From: Cupriavidus phytohabitans
GTDB taxonomy: Bacteria; Pseudomonadota; Gammaproteobacteria; Burkholderiales; Burkholderiaceae
Assembly (NCBI RefSeq): GCF_000426345.1
Contig: NZ_AUFE01000010.1
Location: 1 to 64,000, forward strand
DNA: 64,000 nt
Direction: 5' to 3'
Shown: positions 45,027-54,615 of the stretch, in pieces
How positions within the stretch are numbered: position 1 is the stretch's first letter
Layout: every line of letters starts with the position of its first letter
Program-made: the position numbers and the translations under genes
The notes under the pieces: model-generated
Databases searched by the model: none
What the model was told of the DNA's origin: nothing
Seen by the model: the letters and a program-made list of their open reading frames with translations, nothing else

Positions 45027-45626
45027 TCATGCTGCGAGCAGCGGGTAGCCGGCCCGGCGCAGCATGCCGGTCAGCGCGATCAGGGGCAGGCCGATCAGGG
45101 CCGTGGGGTCGTCGGACTCGACGCGCTCGAGCAGCATGATGCCGAGCCCTTCGGACTTGGCGCTACCCGCCACGTCGTAGGGACGTTCCAGTTGCAGGTA
45201 GGCTTCGATCTCGGCATCGCTCAGATCGCGCATGGTCACGCGGGTCTGCACGTCGGCCAGTTGCACGGTGCCGCTGCGCCCGTCCAGCAGGCACAGCGCC
45301 GAGTGGAAGGCAGCGGTGCGCCCGCGCATGCGGCGCAGCTGCGCGACGGCTTTGTCGTGCGTGCCGGGCTTGCCCATCTGCGCCCCGTCCAGTGTCAGCA
45401 CCTGGTCCGAGCCGATCACCAGCGTACCCGGATGGCGCGTGGCAATCGCCTCGGCCTTGCGCTGCGACAGGCGCAGGGCGGTAGCCTCCGGCGCTTCGCC
45501 TGCGAGCGGGGTTTCGTCGATGTCCGGGGTGGCCACTTCGAAGGGGATGCGCAGCCGCTCGAGCAACTCGCGGCGGTAGGGCGAGCCGGAGCCGAGGATC
45601 AGCCTGGGGCGGGGGTCTTGATGCAT
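45027..45626 (-). CDS. maf: Maf-family nucleoside triphosphate pyrophosphatase (YceF type)
   Basis: This is a 199-residue house-cleaning pyrophosphatase. SGSPYRRELLERL at residues 12-24 is the nucleotide-binding motif. VIGSDQVLTLDG and GKPGTHDKAVAQL follow, and SAKSEGLGIMLLE is near the C terminus. YceF-type enzymes prefer 7-methyl-GTP. The frame continues upstream, but only the ATG at 45626 fits the family. It is divergent from yceD and close to the fatty acid operon promoter; the order maf-yceD-rpmF-plsX is conserved in proteobacteria. Confidence 0.93.
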   Translation of the reverse strand: MHQDPRPRLILGSGSPYRRELLERLRIPFEVATPDIDETPLAGEAPEATALRLSQRKAEAIATRHPGTLVIGSDQVLTLDGAQMGKPGTHDKAVAQLRRMRGRTAAFHSALCLLDGRSGTVQLADVQTRVTMRDLSDAEIEAYLQLERPYDVAGSAKSEGLGIMLLERVESDDPTALIGLPLIALTGMLRRAGYPLLAA

Positions 45627-45676
45627 AAGTGATTGAAGCGTAACAGGAATGAGGTAAGGTTTGCCTGGCAAGGCCT

Positions 45677-45706
45677 TTGACCTCAAGAAGGTTTGCGTCG
45701 TATAAT
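45677..45706 (+). promoter_or_regulatory. Promoter of the yceD-rpmF-plsX-fab operon
   Basis: TTGACC (45677-45682) and a perfect TATAAT (45701-45706) are separated by 18 bases. The predicted start near 45713 leaves a leader of about 110 bases before yceD. This is one of the strongest promoters in the window. Confidence 0.85.
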
Positions 45707-45821
45707 CGCGCGTTTTGCCGCATCCGCACCTGGGCGCTGTGCCGCCAATGTGCGCGGCCGCTGTCAGCGCAGGCGTGGAATGTGGCGAGCCAGTCAACGC
45801 AATACGACCGGAGCCACGCAC

Positions 45822-46412
45822 ATGACCCAGCAAATTGACCTGCGCGCGCTCGATCTCTTCGCGTTCTGCCGCAAGGGCGAAAGCCTGAGCGGCGACGTGG
45901 CGGTGCGGGATTTGCCGCGCATCTTAGCCGAGACCGCCGCGCAAGCGCCAGCCTCGGCACCTGAAGAGACGTTTGCCTACACGGCCACCGGCTTCGTGCG
46001 CGAAGAGGCGGCCGAGCCGGGCGCCCCGGTGGCGCGGCGGTTGTTCTTCGATGTGACCGTCAGGGGCCGGATGTGGCTGGATTGCCAGCGCTGCCTGACG
46101 CCTTATGCCGAGCCGATCGATACGGCCACGCGCTTCGAGGTGGTGGAGAGCGAGGAAGCAGCCGATGCCGCGCCGATGGACGACGACGAAGTCGACGTGA
46201 TCGCCGGCTCCAAGCGCTTTTCGCTGCTGGAACTGATTGAAGATGAAGTGCTGCTGGCGCTGCCGGTGGCCCCCAAGCATGACGCCTGCCCGTCGGTGCA
46301 CGAAAGCCTCGTGACCGGCACGGACGGCGAGGCACAGCCCGAGGCTGAGCCAGAGGAAGAAAAGCGGCCGTCGCCCTTTGCGGCGCTGGCCGGCCTGAAG
46401 AACAAGCACTGA
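45822..46412 (+). CDS. yceD: YceD/DUF177 family protein
   Basis: This is a 196-residue protein of the DUF177 family. The characteristic DCQRCLTPYAEPI block and the downstream EDEVLLALPVAPKHDAC are present, with four cysteines that may bind a metal. YceD homologues have been implicated in 23S rRNA processing or ribosome assembly, consistent with the adjacent rpmF. The ATG at 45822 follows GGAG in CCGGAGCCACGCAC. The upstream in-frame region contains the promoter, so a longer protein is unlikely. Confidence 0.92.
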   Translation: MTQQIDLRALDLFAFCRKGESLSGDVAVRDLPRILAETAAQAPASAPEETFAYTATGFVREEAAEPGAPVARRLFFDVTVRGRMWLDCQRCLTPYAEPIDTATRFEVVESEEAADAAPMDDDEVDVIAGSKRFSLLELIEDEVLLALPVAPKHDACPSVHESLVTGTDGEAQPEAEPEEEKRPSPFAALAGLKNKH

Positions 46413-46529
46413 GGCCAACCTGGCCGATGGCGCGTTATGCAGGTGGTAGTTGAAGCATCCGGCCGGGCCCCGGCTACGCCTTGGGCGGGATGCGTGTGTT
46501 AATATTGAAAAATTCTCGAAGGAGTCATC

Positions 46530-46709
46530 ATGGCTGTTCAACAGAACAAGAAGTCGCCGTCCAAGCGCGGCATGCATCGTTCGCACGACCACCTGACGGT
46601 CGCCCCGCTGGCCGTCGAGCCGACCACCGGCGAAACCCACCTGCGCCACCACGTCAGCCCGAACGGCTACTACCGTGGCCGCAAGGTCATCAAGACCAAG
46701 AACGACTGA
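46530..46709 (+). CDS. rpmF: 50S ribosomal protein L32
   Basis: This 59-residue ribosomal protein starts [20 protein letters not shown] and ends [12 protein letters not shown]. It lacks the four zinc-binding cysteines found in some L32 forms. AAGGAG lies seven bases before the ATG. It is the short gene between yceD and plsX, as in most proteobacteria, where ribosome and lipid synthesis genes share a transcript. A strong terminator follows directly. Confidence 0.97.
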   Translation: MAVQQNKKSPSKRGMHRSHDHLTVAPLAVEPTTGETHLRHHVSPNGYYRGRKVIKTKND

Positions 46710-46780
46710 TAGCATATCGTGGCGTGACATTGCGTCTCGCTCGCGCATGCCTGTAAGTCGGACACAAGACGGTCAGACAC

Positions 46781-46811
46781 AAAAAAGCGGCAAGATCGTT
46801 GCCGCTTTTTT
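46781..46811 (+). terminator. Terminator between rpmF and plsX
   Basis: AAAAAAGCGGCAA (46781-46793) pairs with TTGCCGCTTTTTT (46799-46811) across GATCG. The symmetric A and T tracts make it bidirectional in form. It probably holds much of the yceD-rpmF transcript apart from the lipid genes. Confidence 0.9.
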
Positions 46812-46874
46812 GTTGGGCGCTCGGGATAACCGCCGGGCGTGGTGTGCGCTGCCGCGCTATCCGTACCAGGAACA

Positions 46875-47957
46875 ATGACGATCAAAATCGCTATCGACTG
46901 CATGGGCGGCGACCACGGCGTGTCCGTGACCGTGCCCGCGGCGATCAGTTTTCTATCCCGCCACGACGATGCCGAAATGGTGCTGGTGGGCCTGCCGGAC
47001 GCCATTCGGGCGCAGCTGAAAAAGCTGCATGCGCTGGATCATCCGCGTGTAAGCATTGTCGAGGCCACCGAGGTCATCACCATGGATGACCCGGTCGAGG
47101 TGGCGCTGCGCAAGAAGAAGGATTCTTCGATGCGCGTGGCCGTCACCCAGGTCAAGGAAGGCCAGGCCGGCGCCTGCATCTCCGCCGGTAATACCGGCGC
47201 GCTGATGGCGGTGTCGCGCTATGTGCTGAAAACGCTCGAAGGCATCGAGCGGCCGGCCATCGCCACCACCATCCCGAACCAGGAAGGCTGGGGCACCACC
47301 GTGCTGGACCTCGGCGCCAACGCCGACTGCGAGCCAGAACACCTGTTGCAGTTTGCCCGCATGGCCGAGGCCATGGTGGCCGTGGTGGACCACAAGGACC
47401 GCCCGTCCGTCGGCCTGCTGAATATCGGCGAGGAAGTCATCAAGGGCAACGAGGTGGTCAAGCGCGCTGGCGAGCTGCTGCGCGCTTCCGAGCTCAATTT
47501 CTACGGCAACGTGGAAGGCAACGACATCTTCAAGGGAACGACCGATATCGTCGTCTGCGACGGCTTTGTCGGCAATGTGGCGCTCAAGAGCACCGAGGGC
47601 CTCGCCAAGATGATCGGCGGCATGATCAAGGAAGAATTCACCCGCTCGTGGTTCACCAAGCTGCTCGCGGCGGTGGCCATGCCGGTGCTGTCGCGGCTCG
47701 CCAAGCGGCTTGATCCGGCGCGCTATAACGGTGCGTCGCTGCTGGGCCTGCGCGGCCTGGTGATCAAGAGCCACGGTTCGGCCGATGCCCATTCCTTTGA
47801 GTGGGCAATCAAACGCGGGTATGATGCCGCCAAGAATGGCGTGATTCCCCGTATCGCACGGGCTTTCGCCGATAAGTCCAGCGCCGCTGGCGTGGCGCAG
47901 ACCGCCCCGGAGACAGACGCGCCTCCCAGCGCGCATCCCAGTACCCACGCCGCCTGA
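46875..47957 (+). CDS. plsX: Phosphate acyltransferase PlsX
   Basis: It makes acyl-phosphate from acyl-ACP, the start of phospholipid synthesis. The protein is 360 residues. Recognised blocks are [11 protein letters not shown] at residues 4-14, [20 protein letters not shown] and [19 protein letters not shown]. The C-terminal tail after DKSSAAG is Ala/Pro/Thr-rich and not conserved. ATG 46875 with AGGAAC in front is chosen over an upstream in-frame GTG at 46839. It is the first lipid gene after the rpmF terminator. Confidence 0.96.
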   Translation: MTIKIAIDCMGGDHGVSVTVPAAISFLSRHDDAEMVLVGLPDAIRAQLKKLHALDHPRVSIVEATEVITMDDPVEVALRKKKDSSMRVAVTQVKEGQAGACISAGNTGALMAVSRYVLKTLEGIERPAIATTIPNQEGWGTTVLDLGANADCEPEHLLQFARMAEAMVAVVDHKDRPSVGLLNIGEEVIKGNEVVKRAGELLRASELNFYGNVEGNDIFKGTTDIVVCDGFVGNVALKSTEGLAKMIGGMIKEEFTRSWFTKLLAAVAMPVLSRLAKRLDPARYNGASLLGLRGLVIKSHGSADAHSFEWAIKRGYDAAKNGVIPRIARAFADKSSAAGVAQTAPETDAPPSAHPSTHAA

Positions 47958-48009
47958 GCGCCTTGCGCGCCAGCCAGCGGGAACTGCGGTCCATACGATC
48001 CGACACTAC

Positions 48010-48990
48010 ATGACCAAGTACGCAAAAATCATCGGTACCGGGAGCTACCTGCCCCCGCGGCGCGTGACCAACCATGATCTGGCGGCGCAGCTTGCCGAAA
48101 AGGGCATCGAAACCAGCGACGAGTGGATCGTCTCGCGTAGCGGCATCTCGGCGCGCCACTGGGCCGAGCCCGACGTGACCAGCAGCGACCTGGCGGTCAA
48201 GGCCGCCGAGCAGGCCATCGAGGCCGCCGGCATCGACCGGCAGAGCATCGATATGATCATCGTTGCTACCTCGACACCGGACTTCGTCTTCCCCAGCACC
48301 GCCTGCATGGTGCAGGAGAAGCTGGGCATCACTAACCACTGCGCGGCATTCGACCTGCAGGCGGTGTGCTCGGGCTTTGTCTTTGCGCTGGCCACGGCCG
48401 ACAAGTTCATCCGCAGTGGCTCACACCGCAACGTGCTGGTGATCGGCACCGAAGTGTTCTCGCGCATCCTGGATTTCAACGACCGTACCACCTGCGTGCT
48501 GTTCGGCGACGGTGCCGGCGCAGTGGTTCTGACCGCTTCGGAAGAGCCTGGCATCCTGTCGAGCGCCATGCACTCGGACGGCAGCCACGTCGACATCCTG
48601 TGCGTGCCGGGCAATGTCTCGGGCGGCAATATCACCGGCAATGCCTTCCTGCAGATGGATGGCCAGGCTGTGTTCAAGCTTGCCGTGAACGTTCTCGACA
48701 AGGTCGCGCGCGAAGCCATGGAACAGGCGGCCGTGCAGCCAGAGCAAATCGACTGGCTGATCCCGCACCAGGCCAATATCCGCATCATGCAGGGCACGGC
48801 CAGAAAGCTTGGCCTGTCCACCGAACGCATGGTCGCCACCGTGCACGAGCACGGCAATACCTCGGCCGCGTCGATCCCGCTGGCGCTCGACGTCGCCGTG
48901 CGCGACGGCCGCATCCGCCCGGGCCAGACCGTGCTGATGGAAGGCGTCGGCGGCGGCTTCACCTGGGGCGCGGTGCTGCTGCGCATGTAA
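48010..48990 (+). CDS. fabH: Beta-ketoacyl-ACP synthase III
   Basis: It condenses acetyl-CoA with malonyl-ACP to start fatty acid chains. The protein is 326 residues. The catalytic triad is C120 (LQAVCSGF), H253 ([10 protein letters not shown]) and N283 (EHGNTSAAS). [13 protein letters not shown] closes the protein as usual. It lies between plsX and fabD, in the standard gene order. Confidence 0.97.
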   Translation: MTKYAKIIGTGSYLPPRRVTNHDLAAQLAEKGIETSDEWIVSRSGISARHWAEPDVTSSDLAVKAAEQAIEAAGIDRQSIDMIIVATSTPDFVFPSTACMVQEKLGITNHCAAFDLQAVCSGFVFALATADKFIRSGSHRNVLVIGTEVFSRILDFNDRTTCVLFGDGAGAVVLTASEEPGILSSAMHSDGSHVDILCVPGNVSGGNITGNAFLQMDGQAVFKLAVNVLDKVAREAMEQAAVQPEQIDWLIPHQANIRIMQGTARKLGLSTERMVATVHEHGNTSAASIPLALDVAVRDGRIRPGQTVLMEGVGGGFTWGAVLLRM

Positions 48991-49068
48991 TTCGCAGCCG
49001 GTGCCCGGTGCGCGCCAACGCCGCGTGCCGCCGCGCCGGCTTCCCGTTTCATAAAGGGTTTCAATCCG

Positions 49069-49998
49069 ATGAAATTCGCTTTCGTATTTCCCGGCCAGGG
49101 TTCGCAGTCGGTCGGCATGCTCAATGCCTTCGCGGATAACGCCGTCGTGCGCGCCACCGTGGAAGAAGCCTCCACCGCGCTTGGCCAGGATATCGGTCGC
49201 CTGATCGCCGAAGGCCCCGCCGAAGAACTGAACCTGACCACCAATACCCAGCCGGTAATGCTGACCGCCGCAGTGGCGGTCTACCGCGCGTGGCTGGACG
49301 CCGGCGGCCCGGCTCCGGCACTGGTGGCGGGACACAGCCTGGGCGAGTACTCGGCCCTGGTGGCTGCAGGCGTGATCCCGTTTGCCGATGCGGTGCCGCT
49401 GGTGCGTTTCCGCGCGCAGGCCATGCAGGAAGCCGTGCCGGTGGGTGAGGGCGGCATGGCTGCAATCCTGGGCCTGTCCGATGACGACGTCCGTGCCGCA
49501 TGCGCCGAGGCGGCTGCCTCCGGCGTGGTCGAAGCCGTCAACTTCAACGCCCCGTCGCAGGTCGTGATCGCCGGCCACAAGGGCGCGGTCGAGAAGGCAT
49601 GCGAGATCGCCAAGGCCAAGGGGGCCAAGCGTGCGCTGCCGTTGCCGGTGTCGGCTCCGTTCCACTCATCGCTGCTCAAGCCCGCCTCGGACCGCCTGCG
49701 CGAGCGGATGGCCGGGCTGGCGTTCGCCGCGCCATCGATCCCGCTGGTGAACAACGTTGACGTTGCGATCGTCAATGATCCGGAAGCGATCAAGGACGCC
49801 CTGGTGCGCCAGGCCGCGGCGCCGGTGCGCTGGGTCGAATGCGTGCAGAAGATGGCTGCCGAAGGCGTCACGCATGTGATCGAATGCGGCCCGGGCAAGG
49901 TGCTTGCCGGCATGACCAAGCGCATCGACGGCAACCTGACCGGCGGGGCAATCTTCGACCCGGCCTCGCTGCAGGACACACTGGCGCTGCTGAAATAA
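49069..49998 (+). CDS. fabD: Malonyl-CoA--ACP transacylase
   Basis: It transfers malonyl from CoA to acyl carrier protein. The protein is 309 residues. The nucleophile is S90 in GHSLGEYSALVAAG, the histidine is H199 in SAPFHSSLL, and the oxyanion-hole glutamine is in FPGQGSQSVGM. The arginine that holds the malonyl carboxylate lies in VRFRAQAMQ. It is followed after 33 bases by fabG. Confidence 0.97.
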   Translation: MKFAFVFPGQGSQSVGMLNAFADNAVVRATVEEASTALGQDIGRLIAEGPAEELNLTTNTQPVMLTAAVAVYRAWLDAGGPAPALVAGHSLGEYSALVAAGVIPFADAVPLVRFRAQAMQEAVPVGEGGMAAILGLSDDDVRAACAEAAASGVVEAVNFNAPSQVVIAGHKGAVEKACEIAKAKGAKRALPLPVSAPFHSSLLKPASDRLRERMAGLAFAAPSIPLVNNVDVAIVNDPEAIKDALVRQAAAPVRWVECVQKMAAEGVTHVIECGPGKVLAGMTKRIDGNLTGGAIFDPASLQDTLALLK

Positions 49999-50031
49999 GC
50001 CAGGATAAAAGAGCACGAAAGGACACTCTGC

Positions 50032-50781
50032 ATGACCAAACTTCTCGACAAGCAGGTTGCGCTGGTCACCGGCGCCTCGCGCGGCATCGGCCGTGCCATC
50101 GCGCTGGAACTTGCCCGCCAGGGCGCCACGGTGATCGGCACCGCCACCAGCGAGTCCGGTGCTGCCGGCATCACGGAATACCTCGGTGCCGAAGGCCTCA
50201 ACGGCAAGGGCGCGGTGCTGAACGTCAATGATGCGGCCGCTTGCGATGCCCTGATCGACGAGATCGTGAAGACCCATGGCGGCATCGGCGTGCTGGTCAA
50301 CAACGCCGGCATCACCCAGGACCAGCTGGCGATGCGCATGAAGGACGAGGACTGGGTCGCGGTCATCCAGACCAACCTGACCTCGGTCTTCCGCCTGTCG
50401 CGCGCGGTGCTGCGCCCGATGATGAAGGCCCGCCAGGGCCGTATCATCAATATCACTTCGGTGGTCGGCTCGGTCGGCAACCCCGGCCAGATGAACTACT
50501 CGGCCGCCAAGGCCGGCGTGGCCGGGATGACCCGCTCGCTCGCCGCCGAGATCGGCAGCCGCAACGTGACCGTCAACTGCGTCGCGCCGGGTTTCATTGA
50601 CACCGACATGACCAAGGCGCTGTCCGAAGAGCAGCATGCTTCGCTCAAGCAGCAGATCCCGCTGGGCCGACTGGGCCAGCCCGAGGATATCGCCAATGCG
50701 GTGGCCTTCCTGGCCGGTCCGCAAGCTGCCTATATCACCGGCACCACGCTGCATGTAAACGGCGGGATGTACATGAATTAA
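50032..50781 (+). CDS. fabG: 3-oxoacyl-ACP reductase
   Basis: It reduces 3-ketoacyl-ACP with NADPH in each elongation cycle. The protein is a 249-residue short-chain dehydrogenase. The cofactor loop is TGASRGIG at residues 13-20, NNAG is at 90-93, and the catalytic residues are S143, Y156 and K160 (YSAAK). The C-terminal TTLHVNGGMYM is typical. It ends 180 bases before acpP, with a hairpin between them. Confidence 0.97.
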   Translation: MTKLLDKQVALVTGASRGIGRAIALELARQGATVIGTATSESGAAGITEYLGAEGLNGKGAVLNVNDAAACDALIDEIVKTHGGIGVLVNNAGITQDQLAMRMKDEDWVAVIQTNLTSVFRLSRAVLRPMMKARQGRIINITSVVGSVGNPGQMNYSAAKAGVAGMTRSLAAEIGSRNVTVNCVAPGFIDTDMTKALSEEQHASLKQQIPLGRLGQPEDIANAVAFLAGPQAAYITGTTLHVNGGMYMN

Positions 50782-50800
50782 TCGGTTTTGGGGTGGCGAT

Positions 50801-50819
50801 TTCCGGCAAGAAGCCGGAA
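50801..50819 (+). terminator. Hairpin between fabG and acpP
   Basis: TTCCGGC (50801-50807) pairs with GCCGGAA (50813-50819) across AAGAA. No T tract follows. GAAGCCG units recur in the next 30 bases. It could be a partial terminator or an mRNA 3'-end stabiliser. Confidence 0.45.
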
Positions 50820-50919
50820 GAAGCCGCGTGAAGCCGTAGTGAAGTCGTAGTTTTCCGAACCAAACGGGCGCGATTCTTGCAAAGCTTGGCGGGCGGCATT
50901 TCTGTCGTCCCAAACCTGC

Positions 50920-50925
50920 TAAAAT
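50920..50925 (+). promoter_or_regulatory. Possible -10 element for acpP
   Basis: TAAAAT lies about 36 bases before the acpP start, within an AT-richer stretch. No good -35 is visible. A separate acpP promoter would fit the much higher need for acyl carrier protein than for the enzymes. Confidence 0.45.
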
Positions 50926-50961
50926 GCGCCCACTTTTTGTCGAACTTCCCTGGAGGGTTAC

Positions 50962-51201
50962 ATGGACAATATCGAACAACGCGTCAAGAAAATCGTGGCA
51001 GAACAGCTTGGCGTGGCCGAGGCAGACATCAAGAACGAATCCTCGTTCGTGAACGACCTCGGTGCGGACTCGCTGGACACGGTTGAACTCGTGATGGCGT
51101 TGGAAGATGAATTCGGCATGGAAATTCCCGATGAGGAAGCCGAAAAGATCACGACCGTGCAACAGGCTATCGACTACGCCACCGCGCACGTCAAGGCCTA
51201 A
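50962..51201 (+). CDS. acpP: Acyl carrier protein
   Basis: This 79-residue, very acidic carrier holds growing acyl chains on a phosphopantetheine arm. The attachment serine is S37 in [15 protein letters not shown]. The four-helix layout and length are normal. GGAGG precedes the ATG (50962). It is used by FabD, FabH, FabG and FabF around it and by PlsX. Confidence 0.98.
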
Positions 51202-51222
51202 GCCCGTCGTATCTGAATTCCG

Positions 51223-51280
51223 AGCCACAGAAGGCAGGTGGGCGGGCCGTCGCGGCCTTGCCTTGCTGTTTTCTGTGGCT
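51223..51280 (+). promoter_or_regulatory. Long stem-loop between acpP and fabF
   Basis: AGCCACAGAA (51223-51232) pairs perfectly with TTCTGTGGCT (51271-51280). Inner pairing GGCA/TGCC and GGCC/GGCC is possible between them. TTCGTCTGTTC follows. It may act as a partial terminator that keeps fabF expression below that of acpP, or protect the acpP 3' end. Confidence 0.55.
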
Positions 51281-51391
51281 TTCGTCTGTTCGAAGACGCA
51301 GAATGGAATGCGCCTGTACGCCGCGCCCGTGGCGCGGCGGCAGGCTGATCCGTCGTTCCGTCGCCTCTTCACGCACCCGTAGGAAAACATA

Positions 51392-52624
51392 GTGAGCCGT
51401 CGTCGCGTCGTCGTCACTGGGCTTGGCCTTGTGTCTCCGGTCGGAAACACGGTTGCCGAAGGCTGGGCCAACCTGGTAGCCGGCAAGTCCGGCATCGCCA
51501 CCATCACCAAATTCGATCACTCCGCGCTTTCCGTGCACTTCGCCGGTGAAGTGAAGGGCTTCAATGCCGAGGACTACATCCCGGCCAAGGAAGCCCGCAA
51601 TATGGATACGTTTATCCATTACGGTATCGCCGCGGGTACGCAGGCCCTGAGGGACAGCGGCCTGGAAGTGACCGAAGCCAATGCCGAGCGTATCGGCGTA
51701 CTGGTCGGCTCGGGCATCGGCGGCCTGCCGATGATCGAAGAGACCAAAGCGGTGCTGACCGAGCGCGGTCCGCGCCGTATTTCGCCGTTCTTCGTGCCGG
51801 GTTCGATCATCAACATGATCGCCGGCCACCTGTCGATCATCCACGGCATCAAGGGCCCGAACCTCGCTGCCGTGACCGCGTGCACGACCGGCCTGCACAG
51901 CATCGGCCTGGCCGCTCGCCTGATCCAGGCCGGCGACGCCGATGCCATGTTGGCAGGCGGGGCCGAGTCGACGGTGTCGCCGCTGGGTATCGGCGGCTTT
52001 GCCGCGGCCCGCGCGCTGTCGACCCGCAACGACGACCCGGCTGCGGCCTCGCGCCCGTGGGACAAGGACCGCGACGGCTTCGTGCTGGGCGAGGGCGCCG
52101 GCGTGATGATGCTGGAAGAGTACGAGTCGGCCAAGGCGCGCGGCGCGCGCATCTATGCCGAGCTGATCGGCTTTGGCATGAGCGGCGATGCGTTCCACAT
52201 GACCGCGCCGAACATGGACGGCCCGCGCCGCTGCATGGTCAACGCGCTGAAGGACGCAGGCATCAATGCGGACCAGGTCCATTACCTGAACGCGCATGGC
52301 ACCTCGACGCCGCTCGGAGACAAGAACGAATCCGATGCCATCAAGGCAGCGTTCGGCGACCAGGCCTACAAGATGGTGGTGAACTCGACCAAGTCGATGA
52401 CTGGCCACCTGCTGGGCGGCGCCGGCGGCGTGGAGTCGGTCTTCACCGTACTGGCTGTGCACAACCAGGTGTCGCCGCCGACGATCAACATCGACAACCA
52501 GGATCCGGAGTGCGACCTGGACTACGTGGCCAACACGGCGCGCGAGATGAAGATCGACGTTGCGGTAAAGAACAACTTCGGTTTCGGCGGTACCAACGGC
52601 ACGCTTGTCTTCCGCCGCGTCTGA
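51392..52624 (+). CDS. fabF: Beta-ketoacyl-ACP synthase II
   Basis: It elongates acyl chains by condensing acyl-ACP with malonyl-ACP. The protein is 410 residues. The active site is C164 ([11 protein letters not shown]), H302 ([11 protein letters not shown]) and H339 ([11 protein letters not shown]), the Cys-His-His arrangement of KAS I/II. Translation starts at GTG 51392 ([12 protein letters not shown]) behind AGGAAA. Its end overlaps the longest reading of the next frame. Confidence 0.97.
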   Translation: MSRRRVVVTGLGLVSPVGNTVAEGWANLVAGKSGIATITKFDHSALSVHFAGEVKGFNAEDYIPAKEARNMDTFIHYGIAAGTQALRDSGLEVTEANAERIGVLVGSGIGGLPMIEETKAVLTERGPRRISPFFVPGSIINMIAGHLSIIHGIKGPNLAAVTACTTGLHSIGLAARLIQAGDADAMLAGGAESTVSPLGIGGFAAARALSTRNDDPAAASRPWDKDRDGFVLGEGAGVMMLEEYESAKARGARIYAELIGFGMSGDAFHMTAPNMDGPRRCMVNALKDAGINADQVHYLNAHGTSTPLGDKNESDAIKAAFGDQAYKMVVNSTKSMTGHLLGGAGGVESVFTVLAVHNQVSPPTINIDNQDPECDLDYVANTAREMKIDVAVKNNFGFGGTNGTLVFRRV

Positions 52625-53150
52625 TCCGTGGTTGAGGCGGGCCCTGCACGGGCTGCGCCAGGACAGGGCCCACCCGTTGCGGTGGGCCCTGTTGGTGTTC
52701 TGCGCCGGTGAAGCGGTTGCGATGGGACTGCTCGCGTCCGCGTTGGCCGACACCGTTGCCACGAACCCTGCCGGCATGCTGTGGTGGCACGGCGCGCTGG
52801 CGCTGCTGCCCGTTGTCGCCTGCGTGGCGATTGCCCGCAAATGGCGCCAATGGATGCGTGCGCTGTGCTGGCACTGCACGGCGCTGCTGCCGGCCCCCGA
52901 CGGCAAAGGGCCGCTGCGGGTCCGTATTGAAGTACCCGGTGCCAGCCGCCACGAGGTCGTGGTGAGCGGCTTCTGGCAGGCGGGCAGCGTCGCTGTCTTG
53001 CGCCTTGGCTCCCGTGCGCCCGGTCTGCCGGGCGTAGTCTTCCTTCCCTGGCAAGCCGTGTCGCCGGATCTCTCGCGGCGGTTGCGGTGCGCTGCCAGAG
53101 TTGCACTGCAGGTGCAACCGGAAACGACCGCAAGGGAACGAATTTGTTAA
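52605..53150 (+). CDS. YgfX-like membrane protein (tentative)
   Basis: This is a 181-residue protein with two hydrophobic segments (about 25-48 and 56-76) and a soluble C-terminal part. The ending [22 protein letters not shown] resembles the YgfX family, whose E. coli member affects cell division and is a proposed toxin. The similarity is from memory and weak. The listed TTG start at 52605 overlaps fabF; TTG 52632 is an alternative. Its place just before rpoE is typical of Burkholderiales. Confidence 0.6.
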   Translation: MSSAASDPWLRRALHGLRQDRAHPLRWALLVFCAGEAVAMGLLASALADTVATNPAGMLWWHGALALLPVVACVAIARKWRQWMRALCWHCTALLPAPDGKGPLRVRIEVPGASRHEVVVSGFWQAGSVAVLRLGSRAPGLPGVVFLPWQAVSPDLSRRLRCAARVALQVQPETTARERIC

Positions 53151-53162
53151 TTCACGGTCACA
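53135..53162 (+). promoter_or_regulatory. Candidate sigma-E-type promoter ahead of rpoE
   Basis: GGAACGA (53135-53141), then 15 bases, then GTCACA (53157-53162). This is close to the extracytoplasmic sigma-E consensus GGAACTT-N15-GTCTAA. Autoregulation is the rule for rpoE operons. A further TAAAAT at 53202-53207 may belong to a housekeeping promoter. Confidence 0.55.
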
Positions 53163-53260
53163 CGTGCGCGTTGCTCGACGGGGCGAGCGAAGAATCGTAG
53201 GTAAAATACAACGTTTGTCGTGACGACCAAACCAAGAGATACACTGCAGGTGAGCCATAC

Positions 53261-53860
53261 GTGAGCGAACGCGAAGCCGATCAGCTCCTAGTTGAACGCG
53301 TCCAGCAGGGCGACAAGCGGGCCTTTGAACTTCTGGTGACCAAATACCATCGGAAGATCATTCGCCTGATTTCGCGCCTGGTCAGGGACCCCGCCGAAGT
53401 CGAGGATGTGGCGCAGGATGCCTTTATCAAGGCATATCGCGCCTTGCCCCAGTTTCGCGGGGAGTCGGCCTTCTACACGTGGCTGTACCGGATCGCCGTC
53501 AACACGGCCAAGAACTACCTTGCTACCCAGGGCCGCCGCCCGGAAGCGTCGAGCGACATCGATGCGGAAGAGGCTGAAACTTTTGCGGACGGTGAGCAAC
53601 TAAGGGATATCAATACGCCGGAGTCGATGCTCCACACGCGCCAGGTTGCCGAGACGGTGAACCGCGCGATGGAAGCACTGCCGGAGGAATTGCGAACCGC
53701 CATCACGCTGCGCGAGATCGAGGGCCTCAGCTATGAGGAAATCGCGGAGGCGATGGGATGTCCGATCGGCACGGTGCGCTCGCGGATCTTCCGCGCGCGC
53801 GAGGCGATTGCCGAAAGATTGCGTCCGCTGCTGGGAACGGCAGAGGGCAAGCGGTGGTAG
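53261..53860 (+). CDS. rpoE: RNA polymerase sigma factor RpoE (AlgU type)
   Basis: This is a 199-residue extracytoplasmic-function sigma factor that directs the envelope-stress response. Region 2 (about 24-92, with LVRDPAEVEDVAQDAFIKAYRAL) and region 4 (about 135-185, with REIEGLSYEEIAEAMGCPIGTVRSRIFRARE) are both typical. The start is GTG 53261 preceded by AGGTGAG. Its anti-sigma factor is encoded 131 bases downstream. Confidence 0.96.
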   Translation: MSEREADQLLVERVQQGDKRAFELLVTKYHRKIIRLISRLVRDPAEVEDVAQDAFIKAYRALPQFRGESAFYTWLYRIAVNTAKNYLATQGRRPEASSDIDAEEAETFADGEQLRDINTPESMLHTRQVAETVNRAMEALPEELRTAITLREIEGLSYEEIAEAMGCPIGTVRSRIFRAREAIAERLRPLLGTAEGKRW

Positions 53861-53885
53861 TGGTTCCGGTGGTAGTAGTTCGGTA
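53853..53885 (+). repeat. Imperfect tandem repeat at the end of rpoE
   Basis: Two near-identical units, GTGGTAGTGGTTCCG and GTGGTAGTAGTTCGG, begin at 53853 and 53869, spanning the rpoE stop codon. They look like a small local duplication in the 3' part of the gene. Confidence 0.5.
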
Positions 53886-53991
53886 GCAAAGAACGATGTC
53901 GTGCGGCCAGCGTTGCAGCCTATTCCTGCATCGATAAGCGACAGCAGTAGACGGGATTATCGGTGTTCAATGGAAGTTCTTGGGGTGGGAA

Positions 53992-54615
53992 ATGGGTCAG
54001 GCTCATAAGCAGTCGGTTCATGTAGTGGAAGCAGCGGAGCAGATCTCCGTTCTGATGGATGGCGAACTGGCGCCGCATGAAGTCAATGCCGTGCTCGATC
54101 TCGCAAAAAGCGACGACGGCATGGCCGACTGGAGCACATACCAGTTGATCGGCGATGCGCTGCGCTCGGAAGACCTGACGCACGCAGGCTCCACCGCCGA
54201 TTTCCTAACTCGCTTCTCCGCCCGCCTGGAGGCCGAGCCGCACGTGCTGGTGCCGGCCGTGGCGCAAGCCAGTGCACGCCACCGCCTGCTGGTCAGGCCA
54301 TCGTGGGTGCGCCGCGCCTTGCCTGGTACCGCGATCGCTGCCGCAGTGGCGGCGGTCAGCTGGGTGGTCGTGCCGCAGATGCGCGGACCCGCTGGCCTGG
54401 CCGCGCCCGAAGCCGTGGTGGCGCGCGCGGAACCGTCCGCAGCCGCGCCGGCTGCCGGCATTGTCACCGTGGCCGAAACCCAGATGATCCGCGACCCGCG
54501 CCTGGACGAATATCTGCGTGCCCATCGCACCTCGGTGGCAACGGATGCGTTCGCGCCAACCATGCGCACGGTTGCCAACGGCGCCAGCTTCTCTCAGGAA
54601 AATACGCAGGAATAA
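53992..54615 (+). CDS. rseA: Sigma-E anti-sigma factor RseA (MucA-like)
   Basis: This is a 207-residue single-span membrane protein that holds RpoE inactive. The cytoplasmic RseA N-terminal domain is at about 16-82 (EQISVLMDGELAPHE then DWSTYQLIGDALR). The membrane span is about 109-128. The periplasmic part, rich in Ala and Pro, would be the target of regulated proteolysis and of RseB. ATG 53992 is chosen over TTG 53980. Its stop overlaps the rseB start by one base. Confidence 0.93.
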   Translation: MGQAHKQSVHVVEAAEQISVLMDGELAPHEVNAVLDLAKSDDGMADWSTYQLIGDALRSEDLTHAGSTADFLTRFSARLEAEPHVLVPAVAQASARHRLLVRPSWVRRALPGTAIAAAVAAVSWVVVPQMRGPAGLAAPEAVVARAEPSAAAPAAGIVTVAETQMIRDPRLDEYLRAHRTSVATDAFAPTMRTVANGASFSQENTQE

